Source of the DNA: Nitrospirota bacterium | Lineage (GTDB): Bacteria; Nitrospirota; JACRHJ01 | Assembly: GCA_016212105.1 (NCBI GenBank) | Contig: JACRHJ010000021.1 | Span: 62,001-126,000, forward strand | Direction: 5' to 3' | Length of the DNA: 64,000 nt | Part shown: positions 50,232 to 59,132 of the stretch, piece by piece | How the letters are laid out: each line of letters opens with the position of its first letter | How positions within the stretch are numbered: the stretch's first letter is position 1 | The notes under the pieces: generated by a model | Databases searched by the model: none | What the model saw: the letters and a program-made list of their open reading frames with translations, nothing else | What the model was told of the DNA's origin: nothing | Program-made: the position numbers and the translations under genes

Positions 50232-51152
50232 ATGGGCCTAATATTTTCTAAGACCGGTGCAGTGTCCATGGTCCCGAGTCGCGGCCGCAACTATCCGATA
50301 AGGCCTCGCATCAGGTCTAACGACGTTGTGACGAAGACGGAGGCCAATACATCCCGCGTCTGCGGTTATGGGGTGGACCTTATTCATCACTTCGAGTTCG
50401 AGGACCTGCCCATCGAGGACTGGAAGGGCGGGTTCGACGAAGACGCCAGGGCGCAGGTGACGGACGGGCTCGGCGGGTGGACGGCGTATTCTGTCGCGGG
50501 CGGGACGTGCGCGTCTACTCTGGATACGACAACGCCGTACTCGGGCGTGAACTGCCTGAAGACGAGCATCTCTGCGTGGACGTCCGGGCAACCGCGCGCG
50601 GGCAGGAAATCGAAAGTCATCCCGGTCAACGTGGCCCGCGCCTACAACCTCTCCGCGCAGATACGGTATCTGACCGGCTCGTCCAGCAAGGCGGCGGTCT
50701 ACGTCGAGTGCCTCGCGGCCGACAGGACGACGAACCTGGGCAACCTCACGACGATCGCAGGCTTCACGCCGACGAACGCCTATGTAAAGTACAGCGGGCG
50801 GATTAAACCCTCCGACTGGCCTGCAGGCACGGTGTTCGTGATTGTCCGTCCCTTCCAGTACGCAACTCAGACGTCCGAGGAAGGCTCTGTCCTCTTCGAC
50901 GAGGTATCGTTCAAGGCGGAAGGCGTTGACCGCGAGCTGGTATTCAACTGGAACTTCGACCCGCCGATGCAGTGCTTCAAAAACCTGTTTCTTAACGTCG
51001 CCCAGAGGAAGAAGAACCCCATAGACTGGATAGACGAGGACGGTTATACGCACGCGAACAACCGCTTCGACAACGCCGACATCACGCCGAGGGACGAGGA
51101 CAGCAGATATGTCAGCCTCTCTTTCGACCTGGTCGAGGAGGCTTACCTGTGA
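50232..51152 (+). CDS. Distal tail-like protein with a galactose-binding-like domain
   Basis: A 306-residue protein following the tape measure. The central part (about 45-235) has a carbohydrate-binding jelly-roll pattern (HHFEFEDLPIEDWKGGF, SVAGGTCASTLDTTTPYSGV, GSVLFDEVSFKAEG). The ends are beta-rich and typical of distal-tail proteins. By position it should form the tail tip ring, and the inserted domain may bind cell-surface sugars. The next gene starts by GTGA overlap. Confidence 0.6.
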   Translation: MGLIFSKTGAVSMVPSRGRNYPIRPRIRSNDVVTKTEANTSRVCGYGVDLIHHFEFEDLPIEDWKGGFDEDARAQVTDGLGGWTAYSVAGGTCASTLDTTTPYSGVNCLKTSISAWTSGQPRAGRKSKVIPVNVARAYNLSAQIRYLTGSSSKAAVYVECLAADRTTNLGNLTTIAGFTPTNAYVKYSGRIKPSDWPAGTVFVIVRPFQYATQTSEEGSVLFDEVSFKAEGVDRELVFNWNFDPPMQCFKNLFLNVAQRKKNPIDWIDEDGYTHANNRFDNADITPRDEDSRYVSLSFDLVEEAYL

Positions 51153-53548
51153 GGACGGCAACCGCCGCATTTCTGGCCGAACAGGCAAAGACCGGCAACT
51201 CGCCCCGGACACTCACTGTCTGGCACTTCCCGTCTCCGACCGGTGACAAGCTCGTATCCGATGAGGCATTGACTCCGTCCGGCGGTCCTGGTACATTCGA
51301 GGCCCTGGTCACGAACTGGGGTGCAATCAACAGCCGCGTCAACCCGGACCCGCTTACCTTCGACACCTCCGACTGGCGGCTCACCCTTGCTAACGACGGG
51401 GCCACGCCGTTTTCCAGCTACCTGAAGACATACGACCCCCTTGAAGTGGATGTGGACGTGTACCATTGGTACGAGGGCACGGCCTATTCCGATAAGCTCC
51501 AGATAGCTGCCTTCACATGTAGAGATGTACCCGGTTACAGCGCCGAGGAGGTTATTGTCGACCTGGCTTCGCGTATGGAAAAGTACGACAAACCTCTCTT
51601 GCCGGTAATGGACCGCGCTACTTACCCGCAGGTGGACCCGGACGACGAGGGAAGGCCGGAGCCGCTCTGGTTCGGCGAGAAAAAGCTTATCAGGCTCCCG
51701 TGCATTCTCGGCGGCGCCGTCGGGACTCTCAAGGACAACCCGCTCACCTCTGCCGCGACAAAGGTCTACCCGACGATTGCGCCCACGAAGATCGCTTTCC
51801 CGACGTCCTACCCGCATTATTTCTGGATAGATGGGGAACGCATAAAAGCGAACAGCGGCGGGACGGACGCTGGCGGGTTCTATTGGAACATCACGCGCGC
51901 CCAGAGCGGCGGGACAGCAGCCATGCAGCACGAGAAGGGCGCGCTTATCAGGGCGGACAGGAACGACTTTTCCTTCCTGGCCAACTGCAAGCCGATGTAC
52001 TCTATGGACACGCTCTGTGTCAAGGTTGGCGAACAGTTCATCGAGGTCCCGGCTGCGAGCTGGACCGATTATACCGGGAAGACCGGCGACAACCACCCGA
52101 CGTGGCCGGGCAAGGGTATAGTTGTTGTGACGAATGATGAAGCGCTCAAAAAAGCGGTGGCCCTGGCTGCGAACGCGAGCGAGAGCGGGCACTCACACAA
52201 TGTAGGATATAACCGCACCACCGTTAACGCGTCGCTTGTCAGCTCGTCACCGCCATCAGGATGGTCAACCGGTGGCACGTCGAAGGATAACGTCGGCGAC
52301 GCCAACGATAGCACGCTGTACTCGCTCGACAACGTCGGAGGCAGTGCGTTCTCTGGTTCAATTACCGTGAACTTTCCATCCTGGAACGGTGCGACGCCGT
52401 TGTCGGTTATGGTGTACATGAAATATTTCTGGTACTCGTCAGTGCAGCCCGCAGACGCGACGCACTACCTGAAATTGAACGGGACGACGGTAGCTATAAA
52501 ATCTCCAACTGAGGGTATCGAAAGCCTATCATTAGGCACCTCGGTTCCATCGAGTATCTCTGTGTCCTATTACAATTCCAGCGGGACGTCGAATATTGAT
52601 ATATATGAGGTATGGCTGGAGGTTGTCACGGATTCTACTGCCTCGGCGAACGCAGGAGTATCCGCCTCGCTCTCCGGCAACTCGGTCGCGGACACTGTCC
52701 TCCCGGACGGTGTATACCTGTCCGGCAAGGGGTGCCTCGATGACGCATCGGGGACGTACACGGGCGTCGCCAACGCGCTCGTGGAGAAGTGTGAGGACGT
52801 AATCCACTACGCCGCTGTCGCGGTGGGAGGTGTCCCGTCGGCCTACGTGGACACGACGAGCTTCGGCACCGCAGGGACCGCGCTCGCAGCCGCGATAAGC
52901 GGCGGGTACAAGTTCGCGGGCGTACAGCAGGAACAGATAAACCTGAAACCGTTCCTCGCAAGGCTGGCCTACCAGTGCAGATCGCGCGTATTCGAGAGCG
53001 GAGGGAAGCTCAAGCTCTTATTCAGGCCGGCCGCCGGTTCTGCCGGCGCGAGTGTCAAGTCTTTCAGCAAGGAGCACATGGTTTTCGGAAGCGTCAGGCC
53101 CGGCAGGACCTCAAAGGACGAGATAATAAACGACTTCCTGGTGTACTACGACCCGGACATGTCGAGGGATGACGCACCAGACAAGGACAGCTGCAAGCTC
53201 TGCGATGCGACCACTGCCTATCCGAAGGGCGGCGACACGACCAGCGTCGGTAAGATCGGCCGGAAGGAGAAGGAACACGTCTTCGATTTCGTAGTCAACG
53301 AGGACCAGGCGAAGGACCTGCGTGACTTCACTATAGGGAAAGAGATTTCACGCAAGGACCGTGTTGCGGTCGACGTGTTCGAGGCGGAGCTGCTGGAGCG
53401 CGGTGACGTGGTCGACCTGACCCATGACGCACCGCATCTGGCCTATAGCGGGCTGAAGGCGGAGGTTGAGACGCCTAACTATTATCCTGGGAGCAGCAAG
53501 TCCAAGAGGCCGTATATAGTCCAGATGACGGCGGTGGAGACGAGCTGA
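51149..53548 (+). CDS. Tail-tip hub or fibre protein
   Basis: A 799-residue protein from GTG 51149. The N-terminus (ATAAFLAEQAKTGNSPRTL) and the late motifs (SCKLCDATTAYPKGGDTTSV, AVDVFEAELLERGDVVDLTH, YSGLKAEVETPNYYPGS) read as a baseplate hub-like protein. An insert (about 350-520) is Ser/Thr-rich and beta. It is the last structural gene, ending 43 bp before the terminator at the right phage end. No lysozyme or peptidase motif was seen. It may carry the receptor-binding function. Confidence 0.6.
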   Translation: MRTATAAFLAEQAKTGNSPRTLTVWHFPSPTGDKLVSDEALTPSGGPGTFEALVTNWGAINSRVNPDPLTFDTSDWRLTLANDGATPFSSYLKTYDPLEVDVDVYHWYEGTAYSDKLQIAAFTCRDVPGYSAEEVIVDLASRMEKYDKPLLPVMDRATYPQVDPDDEGRPEPLWFGEKKLIRLPCILGGAVGTLKDNPLTSAATKVYPTIAPTKIAFPTSYPHYFWIDGERIKANSGGTDAGGFYWNITRAQSGGTAAMQHEKGALIRADRNDFSFLANCKPMYSMDTLCVKVGEQFIEVPAASWTDYTGKTGDNHPTWPGKGIVVVTNDEALKKAVALAANASESGHSHNVGYNRTTVNASLVSSSPPSGWSTGGTSKDNVGDANDSTLYSLDNVGGSAFSGSITVNFPSWNGATPLSVMVYMKYFWYSSVQPADATHYLKLNGTTVAIKSPTEGIESLSLGTSVPSSISVSYYNSSGTSNIDIYEVWLEVVTDSTASANAGVSASLSGNSVADTVLPDGVYLSGKGCLDDASGTYTGVANALVEKCEDVIHYAAVAVGGVPSAYVDTTSFGTAGTALAAAISGGYKFAGVQQEQINLKPFLARLAYQCRSRVFESGGKLKLLFRPAAGSAGASVKSFSKEHMVFGSVRPGRTSKDEIINDFLVYYDPDMSRDDAPDKDSCKLCDATTAYPKGGDTTSVGKIGRKEKEHVFDFVVNEDQAKDLRDFTIGKEISRKDRVAVDVFEAELLERGDVVDLTHDAPHLAYSGLKAEVETPNYYPGSSKSKRPYIVQMTAVETS

Positions 53549-53590
53549 AGTTTAGTCGTGGCCAACGATTCAGCCAATGCAAATAAATAA

Positions 53591-53608
53591 GGGGTTAGCC
53601 TAATCGGC

Positions 53609-53615
<7 letters not shown>
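53591..53615. terminator. Phage-supplied bidirectional terminator at attR
   Basis: GGGGTTAGCC and GGCTAACCCC form a perfect 10-bp stem with a 5-nt loop. On the minus strand it lies 11 bp after the tRNA-fMet 3' end and is followed by TTATTTATTT; on the plus strand it ends the tail operon. It replaces the chromosomal terminator displaced to 848-873. Confidence 0.8.
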
Positions 53616-53702
<87 letters not shown>

Positions 53703-53713
53703 GCAACTTGACT

Positions 53714-53742
53714 AATATAGTACATCCGCCCGGCAAAGTCAA
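53714..53742 (-). promoter_or_regulatory. Promoter of tRNA-fMet
   Basis: On the minus strand TTGACT (53742-53737), a 17-bp spacer and TATATT (53719-53714) lie about 11 bp before the tRNA 5' end. A near-consensus sigma70 promoter, confirming that the tRNA at attR is the expressed copy. Confidence 0.85.
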
Positions 53743-53777
53743 CCACTAAATCCGGCGAGCCCGCTTATTATGCGGCC

Positions 53778-54248
53778 TTACGCCGCTTTCCTGCTCGCTT
53801 CCATCACCTTGGGCTGGACGAGCCTTGCGAAGTCGGCGTACTTTATACGCACCGCCTCGTAGTGGTTGCCCGCCTGGAAGAGTATCTCCGGGTCCTCGGT
53901 CAGGCGCCTGTCCACGTATACCGGTATGCCGTAGAGGTTGCCGAACGGCGGCATCGCGCCCGGCTCGCAGTCCGGGAAGAGCTTCCGGAACTCGGCCTCG
54001 GACGCAAGCGCCGCCATCTTCAGGCCCAGGCCGTCCCGGAGCAGCGCGATGTCTATGCGCCTGTCGGCAGGCAGCGCCGCCATCATGTAACCCTGCTCGC
54101 TCTTTATCATCACGACCTTGACCAGCATATGGCCCTTGACGTGCATGGACTCGGCTATCTCCTGGGCCGTGTAGGCCTCGCCGTGCCGCCTGACCTGGTA
54201 GAGAACGCCGTTGTCGTCCAGGTACTTCTTGAGTTTGTCGCAGATCAT
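53778..54248 (-). CDS. YbaK/ProX-type aminoacyl-tRNA deacylase
   Basis: A 156-residue protein. ATG 54248 was chosen because GGGGGATACGCC precedes it; longer in-frame starts run into repeat sequence. The YbaK/EbsC fold is visible: AYTAQEIAESMHVKGHMLVK, then MAALPADRRIDIALLRDGLG and PGAMPPFGNLYGIPVYVD. The family clears mischarged tRNA (for example Cys- or Ala-tRNAPro). It stands alone between the tRNA and a repeat cluster. Confidence 0.82.
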   Translation of the reverse strand: MICDKLKKYLDDNGVLYQVRRHGEAYTAQEIAESMHVKGHMLVKVVMIKSEQGYMMAALPADRRIDIALLRDGLGLKMAALASEAEFRKLFPDCEPGAMPPFGNLYGIPVYVDRRLTEDPEILFQAGNHYEAVRIKYADFARLVQPKVMEASRKAA

Positions 54249-54615
54249 GGCGTATCCCCCTTTCACATGAGCGTGAATATACATATAGTGTATCACAAAA
54301 AAGGGGCTGGGTGGGGAAATGCAGGGGCTAGGGGCTGGTAGGATAAGACTGTGCAAAGACGTGATGTGCGACTGTCGGTCTTTATGTAGGGGCCGTACCA
54401 AGCGGAGCGCGTGTCGGCCCTTCTTGTATTTAAATGTAGGGGCGGGTCCCCGTGCCCGCCCTCGTATTAAGAAGGGCGGCCACAGGGGGCCGCCCCTACT
54501 ACTTCCTGGATTCCCGCCTTCGCGGGAATGACGCTCAACGGCCGAGATTGCCGCGTCGTCCCGAGAAACGCGGGACTCCTCGCAATGACAACATAAGAGC
54601 GATGGGGATAGTTAC
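54249..54615. repeat. Intergenic stretch filled with palindromic repeats
   Basis: No gene is seen. It contains GTAGGGGC-type repeats (about 54385-54420, 54436-54463 and, inverted, 54473-54500), a TTCCTGGATTCCCGC...GCGGGAATGAC repeat (54504-54532) and a CGTCCCGAGA...GCAATGACA type (54556-54592). The families recur in the other host gaps. Confidence 0.75.
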
Positions 54616-55326
54616 CTACACCCCGCAGAGCGCCTGTTTCTCCACGAAGTTCTCGATGTACTTCTCGGCGGTGGGGTCGATATTCACGAACTCCAGGCCC
54701 TTGTTCTCGAACTGGCCGTAGAGGTTCTTGCGCCAGACTACCTTGGCCTGGGTCTTGACCACCTTGTGGGTGTGCGGGAGGATGAAGGACGCTGTGACGA
54801 CCGAGCCGGGGTTGATGGGTTCCGCAGTCTGGAGCAGGACGCCGGAGCGGCTGATGTCGAGGATGACGCCGTTCTGCACCTTCCTGCCGTCGTTGATGAC
54901 AACCGCTATGCACGGGGCGGACATCCTTGCCGCGGCCCTCTCCACGAACACGGGCCGGAAGTTCATCTGCCTGTCCACGTACCCGCCTACCCTGTCCGTT
55001 ACGGCCTCTGAGGCCTCGAACCTTATCCCTATGCGGACGTGTATGTCGTAGACGTTGCGCGTCCAGACGACCCTGGACGGGGTGACAATGGGCACTGCAT
55101 CGCCGGGCAGTTCGAAGGATGTGGTGATCGAGGAGTTGCGCGCGAACTCGTGGGGGGCCTGGATGAGCGCTCCTCCCATGCTGATGTTCAGGATGGAGCA
55201 GGCGAGACTCTCCATGCCGTTCTCCACTGTCAGCGGGATGAACGGGACCGGGACCCTTGCGTTGGCCCTTTTGTCGTTGTTGGCCGGCATCCCGGCCTTC
55301 TGGTCGGAGGCGTTCTTGTTACTCAT
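54616..55326 (-). CDS. Protein with two PilZ-like domains
   Basis: A 236-residue soluble protein with two tandem PilZ-type beta barrels: the first with NISMGGALIQAP (about 48-59), the second with VILDISRSGVLLQTAEPI (about 155-175) and the strand RVVWTRNVYDIHVRIGIRF or KVVWRKNLYGQFENKGLEF. PilZ domains bind cyclic di-GMP. Of the usual RxxxR box only weak traces (NARVPV) are seen, so binding is uncertain. Isolated between repeats. Confidence 0.7.
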   Translation of the reverse strand: MSNKNASDQKAGMPANNDKRANARVPVPFIPLTVENGMESLACSILNISMGGALIQAPHEFARNSSITTSFELPGDAVPIVTPSRVVWTRNVYDIHVRIGIRFEASEAVTDRVGGYVDRQMNFRPVFVERAAARMSAPCIAVVINDGRKVQNGVILDISRSGVLLQTAEPINPGSVVTASFILPHTHKVVKTQAKVVWRKNLYGQFENKGLEFVNIDPTAEKYIENFVEKQALCGV

Positions 55327-55466
55327 GTATCCCAGTTGTCAAGGTTGCCGTAAGTTTATGAGATATGCCCTTATAATAGCCAATCGGCGGGGATTCTGCA
55401 AGGGAAAAAAGCGGGGTGCTCGTCATTAAATGGCGCGGGGCGGGGATTTGCGACAAAAGTGTAGGG

Positions 55467-55796
55467 TTACAGGGCCTTCTTATCCATCTTCCCCCTCAGC
55501 GCCTCATAAAACCCCTCCGCGTACCGGGGCGATATGGCGACGGTATGCCCGTCGTGGAGGCGCATGACTATCACGCCGCTCCCCTTGAAAAGGCTGCGGC
55601 GGTTTGTCTCCTCGTCCGGCGGGAAGAACTCGCACGAGATGACGTCCGCGTATGCGACCTTCCTGACGGGTATACCCATGACCGTGACCCGCAGGTGCGT
55701 ATCCTTGAGCGAGTACCGCACCGTACCGAGCACTGTCACGCCGACGAGCACCACGAGAAAAGGTATCGCCGCGGCCGCGTATACGAGGTATTCCAA
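55467..55796 (-). CDS. Small membrane protein with PH-like domain
   Basis: A 109-residue protein with one N-terminal transmembrane helix (YLVYAAAAIPFLVVLVGVTV) followed by a bacterial PH-like domain (YSLKDTHLRVTVMGIPVRKV, VIVMRLHDGHTVAISPRYA). Such proteins are common and of unknown role. It is alone in its transcription unit, between repeats. Confidence 0.55.
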   Translation of the reverse strand: MEYLVYAAAAIPFLVVLVGVTVLGTVRYSLKDTHLRVTVMGIPVRKVAYADVISCEFFPPDEETNRRSLFKGSGVIVMRLHDGHTVAISPRYAEGFYEALRGKMDKKAL

Positions 55797-55824
55797 TAGT
55801 TGTCGCTCCGGAACCAGAACTCTA

Positions 55825-55958
55825 TAATCCCCCTCTCCTCGCGGGAGAGAGCCTGCCCTGAGCCCCGGCTTAATGCATACCGGGGTAAACTCCGCCGAAG
55901 GGGGGCTGAGGGTGAGGGGTTTCCACTTTCCCCCCTCATAAGAGGGGGCAGGGGGGCG
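55825..55958. repeat. Host repeats between the PH-like gene and ispG
   Basis: CCCCTCTCC...GGGAGAGAGCC is interrupted by CCCCGGCTTAATGCATACCGGGGTAAACTCCG-type sequence and continues into GGCTGAGGGTGAGGGG. Then comes CCCCCCTCATAAGAGGGGG with GGGGGGCGTTATGA, the palindrome found inside the phage ParB gene. The last one touches the ispG stop codon. Confidence 0.75.
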
Positions 55959-57032
55959 TTATGAGCTTTTCTTCGACGCCGCCGCCTCGACCTCGGCGAC
56001 GAGCGCGTCGGCAAGCTCGGCCTCCTTGAGCTTCTTCACCACCTCGCCGTGGCAGAACAGCAGCCCGCGCCCCTTGCCGCCTGCGATGCCGACGTCGGCC
56101 TGGGACGCCTCGCCGGGACCGTTGACGATGCAGCCCATGACGGCCACGTCGAGCGGGGTCCTCACGTGCGACAGCCGCTTCTCCACTTCCATGGCGAGCC
56201 CGATGACGTCTATCTGCGTCCGGCCGCAGGTCGGGCATGAGATTATGTTGACGCCCCGCTCCCGGAGTTTTAAAGCCTTGAGCATCTCCCAGGCGACGCG
56301 GACTTCCTCGACCGGGTCGGCGGTGAGCGATACCCGTATGGTGTCGCCGATGCCCTGGTACAGCAGTATGCCGAGTCCGACGGACGACTTTACCGTGCCG
56401 GAGAAGAGAGTCCCGGCCTCGGTCACGCCGATATGGAGCGGATATTTTGACGTTTTAGACATCAGTCTGTAAGCATCAATAGTCGTAGGAACATCGGACG
56501 CCTTGATGGAGACCTTGATGTCCGTGAAGTCGAGGTCTTCGAGCAGTTTTATGTGGCCCATCGCGGACTCGACCAGCGCCTCCGGCGTCGGCCTGCCGTA
56601 CTTCGCGAGCAGGTGCTTCTCCAGCGAGCCGGAGTTGACGCCTATCCGGATGGGTATCCTGCGGGCCTTCGCGGCCTTGACAAGTTCGACGACCTTCTTC
56701 TTCTCGCCGATGTTGCCGGGGTTTATGCGGAGGCCGTCCACGCCCTTGTCGATGGCCGTGAGCGCGAGCCTGTGGTCGAAGTGTATGTCCGCGACGAGCG
56801 GGATGGATATGCCCGCCTTTATCTTGTCGAGCGCGGCGGCGGCTTCCTTGTTCAGGACGGCGACCCGCACGACCTCGCAGCCCGCGAGTTCGAGCTGCTT
56901 GATCTGTGCGACCGTCGCCTTGACGTCGCGGGTGTCCGTGTTGGTCATGGACTGGACGACGACCGGCGCGCCGCCGCCTACCTTGACGTTGCCCAGGTGG
57001 ATGGCGTTTGTGCGTTTGCGGGTGATTTTCAA
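55959..57032 (-). CDS. ispG: 4-hydroxy-3-methylbut-2-enyl diphosphate synthase
   Basis: A 357-residue iron-sulphur enzyme of the methylerythritol phosphate pathway, which converts methylerythritol cyclodiphosphate to HMBPP. The TIM-barrel start VGGGAPVVVQSMTNTDT, the middle INPGNIGEKKKV and GVNSGSLEKHLL, and the Fe-S cysteines in ISCPTCGRTQID and GCIVNGPGEA are all present. Length is that of the bacterial short form. The other pathway gene dxr lies close by on the same strand. Confidence 0.96.
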   Translation of the reverse strand: MKITRKRTNAIHLGNVKVGGGAPVVVQSMTNTDTRDVKATVAQIKQLELAGCEVVRVAVLNKEAAAALDKIKAGISIPLVADIHFDHRLALTAIDKGVDGLRINPGNIGEKKKVVELVKAAKARRIPIRIGVNSGSLEKHLLAKYGRPTPEALVESAMGHIKLLEDLDFTDIKVSIKASDVPTTIDAYRLMSKTSKYPLHIGVTEAGTLFSGTVKSSVGLGILLYQGIGDTIRVSLTADPVEEVRVAWEMLKALKLRERGVNIISCPTCGRTQIDVIGLAMEVEKRLSHVRTPLDVAVMGCIVNGPGEASQADVGIAGGKGRGLLFCHGEVVKKLKEAELADALVAEVEAAASKKSS

Positions 57033-57071
57033 TTTAACGTTTCTCCGTTCAATAACAATGATAAATAGCTG

Positions 57072-57536
57072 TCAGTGGTCCCTGGTAACCCATTCATGCC
57101 ATTCGAAAAAATAGTCATTAGTATAGCCGAATGTGATAGCATAATAGAACGATACCCTGCCGTCTTCGAAATTACGATAGGCAAATTTGCCCATATCGGG
57201 ATAATAAGGCGAAGGAATCTGATCTGTATATTCAGGTACCAAGTCTTCCAGCTGTTCTGGATACGTGCCGTGGTCGAGTTTATACTGCTCTAAACACGCA
57301 ATAAGGACATTGCCCCTCGATTCCGCTATCCTTGCATTATATGTGTTAATAGTCAGTATGAATACAACCGTGAGCATATATACAGCAAGCCGCTTTGTCG
57401 CAAGCACCTTGTTGTCTTTGACAGTTAATGCAAATTTCACAAGAGCTATAACACCAAGGAACCCGGCTCCATAATATCGGAATCCGGTAACGTCAAGTAA
57501 AAATACAATCAGCGCTATCAGTATGGTTATGAGCAT
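57072..57536 (-). CDS. Low-GC membrane protein, unknown
   Basis: A 154-residue protein with three hydrophobic helices in the first 65 residues, then YKLDHGTYPEQLEDLVPEYT and PSPYYPDMGKFAYR, which resembles the C-terminal part of type II secretion pseudopilins of the GspG type. Its base composition is far lower in GC than its neighbours, suggesting transfer. It interrupts the usual rseP-ispG neighbourhood. Confidence 0.5.
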   Translation of the reverse strand: MLITILIALIVFLLDVTGFRYYGAGFLGVIALVKFALTVKDNKVLATKRLAVYMLTVVFILTINTYNARIAESRGNVLIACLEQYKLDHGTYPEQLEDLVPEYTDQIPSPYYPDMGKFAYRNFEDGRVSFYYAITFGYTNDYFFEWHEWVTRDH

Positions 57537-57670
57537 GCTGCTCCTTGTCTTCCCCCTCCCTCGTCCCGGGGGAGGGGGGCAGGGGGGCTGGGGGCGTGTC
57601 TACCATATCCCCTCCCCTTTGTCCCCTCCCGCGAGGGGAGTGGATTAAATACAGGGGGATGACTGTTCTC
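57537..57670. repeat. Host repeats before rseP end
   Basis: Two palindromes of the CCCTCCC...GGGAGGGG and CCCCTCCCGCGAGGGGAG types fill the gap between the low-GC gene and the rseP stop. Confidence 0.55.
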
Positions 57671-59029
57671 CTACTTCCAGAGCTGCTCCAATCCCATGAT
57701 CCTCAGGATGTCGTGGTAGAACACGAACACCATCAGGACGATAATCATGAACAGGCCTATCTGCTGGGCCACCTCGCGCATCTTTATCGAGAGCGGCCTC
57801 CTGATGATGCCCTCTATGGCGAGGAAGAATATATGCCCGCCGTCCAGTACCGGTATCGGGAAGAGGTTAATAACGCCGAGGTTGACGGACAGCATCACCA
57901 TGAACATGACGAAGTCTATATAGCCCTGCTGCGCCTGCATGCCTGACATCTGGACGATCATGATCGGGCCGCCAAGCTGTTTCGCGTCCTCCTTGCCGGA
58001 GACAAGCCTCGCGAGGAAGGCGGATATGACCTTGGTGTAAAGCAGAGTCCTGTCGATTGCGAGGCCGGCGGACTCGACCACGCCGTAACGCACCTTCTCC
58101 GTGTCAGAACCCGGAGTGATGCCGATTACGCCACCGCTCTTCCCGTTCCCGAGGTCCTCCTTGAGGTCCGGCGTGACTTTGAAACTCATAGGCTTCCCGT
58201 CCCTCAGGATGGAAATGTCCAGTTCTCGGCCCGGGCTTCCGTGGATTACCCCGGCCATATCGTCCCAGGAACCGACCTCCTTGCCGTCTACCGCGACCAC
58301 CCTGTCCTTCCCGCGTATGCCCGCCTTGTCGGCCGGCGAGCCTGGGAAAACGACGTCGATAATCGCCGAACCCGCGAGGCCGATATAGCCCTTTCCGTCG
58401 GGTCCGGGTACTGGCGCTGCCTTGATGTCGAGCGTCTCGCCGCCGCGCCTTACCTTGAAGGCCACCACCTTGCCGGGATGGGCCTTCACGTAGTCCGCGA
58501 CCAAAAACCAGATGTCGGTAGGGTTGCCGTCCATTCCCTCGATTATGTCGCCGGACAGAAAACCGGCCTTCTCTGCGGGGCTGCCGGGCGCGACCCCCGC
58601 GACCCGCGCGACCGCGGTCGGGAAGCCCGTTACCAGCAACACGTAGCAGAGCACGAACGCGAGCAGGATGTTGAATACAGGCCCCGCGAGGACGATAGCC
58701 ATCCGCTTCCAGACGGGCTGCGCCATGAACGAGCGCGCCTTCTCGTCCGGAGTCAGCTCCTTGTCGTCTTCATCCCCTTCTCCGCCAATCATCTTGACGT
58801 ACCCGCCGAGCGGTATCGCGGACACCATGTATTCGGTCTCGCCACGCTTCCAGCCGATAAGCTTCCTGCCGAAGCCGAGCGAGAACTTGAGCACCCCGAC
58901 ACCGGACATCTTGGCGACGATGAAGTGCCCGAACTCGTGCGCGAACACCAGGATACCGAGCGCGACAATCGCCGATGCTATGCTGAATATCACGTGCATT
59001 ACGTCGGCCGTGTTAATCATTTCGTGCAA
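57671..59029 (-). CDS. rseP: RIP site-2 zinc metalloprotease RseP
   Basis: A 452-residue inner-membrane protease. The zinc site HEFGH is at residues 31-35 and the second-metal motif PVLDGGH near 400. Two PDZ-like domains lie in between (AGVAPGSPAEKAGFLSGDII and FPGSPADKAGIRGKDRVVAV). It cleaves anti-sigma factors such as RseA within the membrane. It has the gene order uppS-cdsA-dxr-rseP known from many Gram-negative bacteria, here spaced by repeats. Several Met codons are possible starts near 59029. Confidence 0.95.
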   Translation of the reverse strand: MHEMINTADVMHVIFSIASAIVALGILVFAHEFGHFIVAKMSGVGVLKFSLGFGRKLIGWKRGETEYMVSAIPLGGYVKMIGGEGDEDDKELTPDEKARSFMAQPVWKRMAIVLAGPVFNILLAFVLCYVLLVTGFPTAVARVAGVAPGSPAEKAGFLSGDIIEGMDGNPTDIWFLVADYVKAHPGKVVAFKVRRGGETLDIKAAPVPGPDGKGYIGLAGSAIIDVVFPGSPADKAGIRGKDRVVAVDGKEVGSWDDMAGVIHGSPGRELDISILRDGKPMSFKVTPDLKEDLGNGKSGGVIGITPGSDTEKVRYGVVESAGLAIDRTLLYTKVISAFLARLVSGKEDAKQLGGPIMIVQMSGMQAQQGYIDFVMFMVMLSVNLGVINLFPIPVLDGGHIFFLAIEGIIRRPLSIKMREVAQQIGLFMIIVLMVFVFYHDILRIMGLEQLWK

Positions 59030-59132
59030 AATTTGTTCTCCGGTTTCTTTGCTGTTATGTAGGGGCGGGTCCCTGTGCCCGCCCTTCGTATCAAAGGCGC
59101 CCGATGAATCGGGCAGCTACAACTAAACCGCA

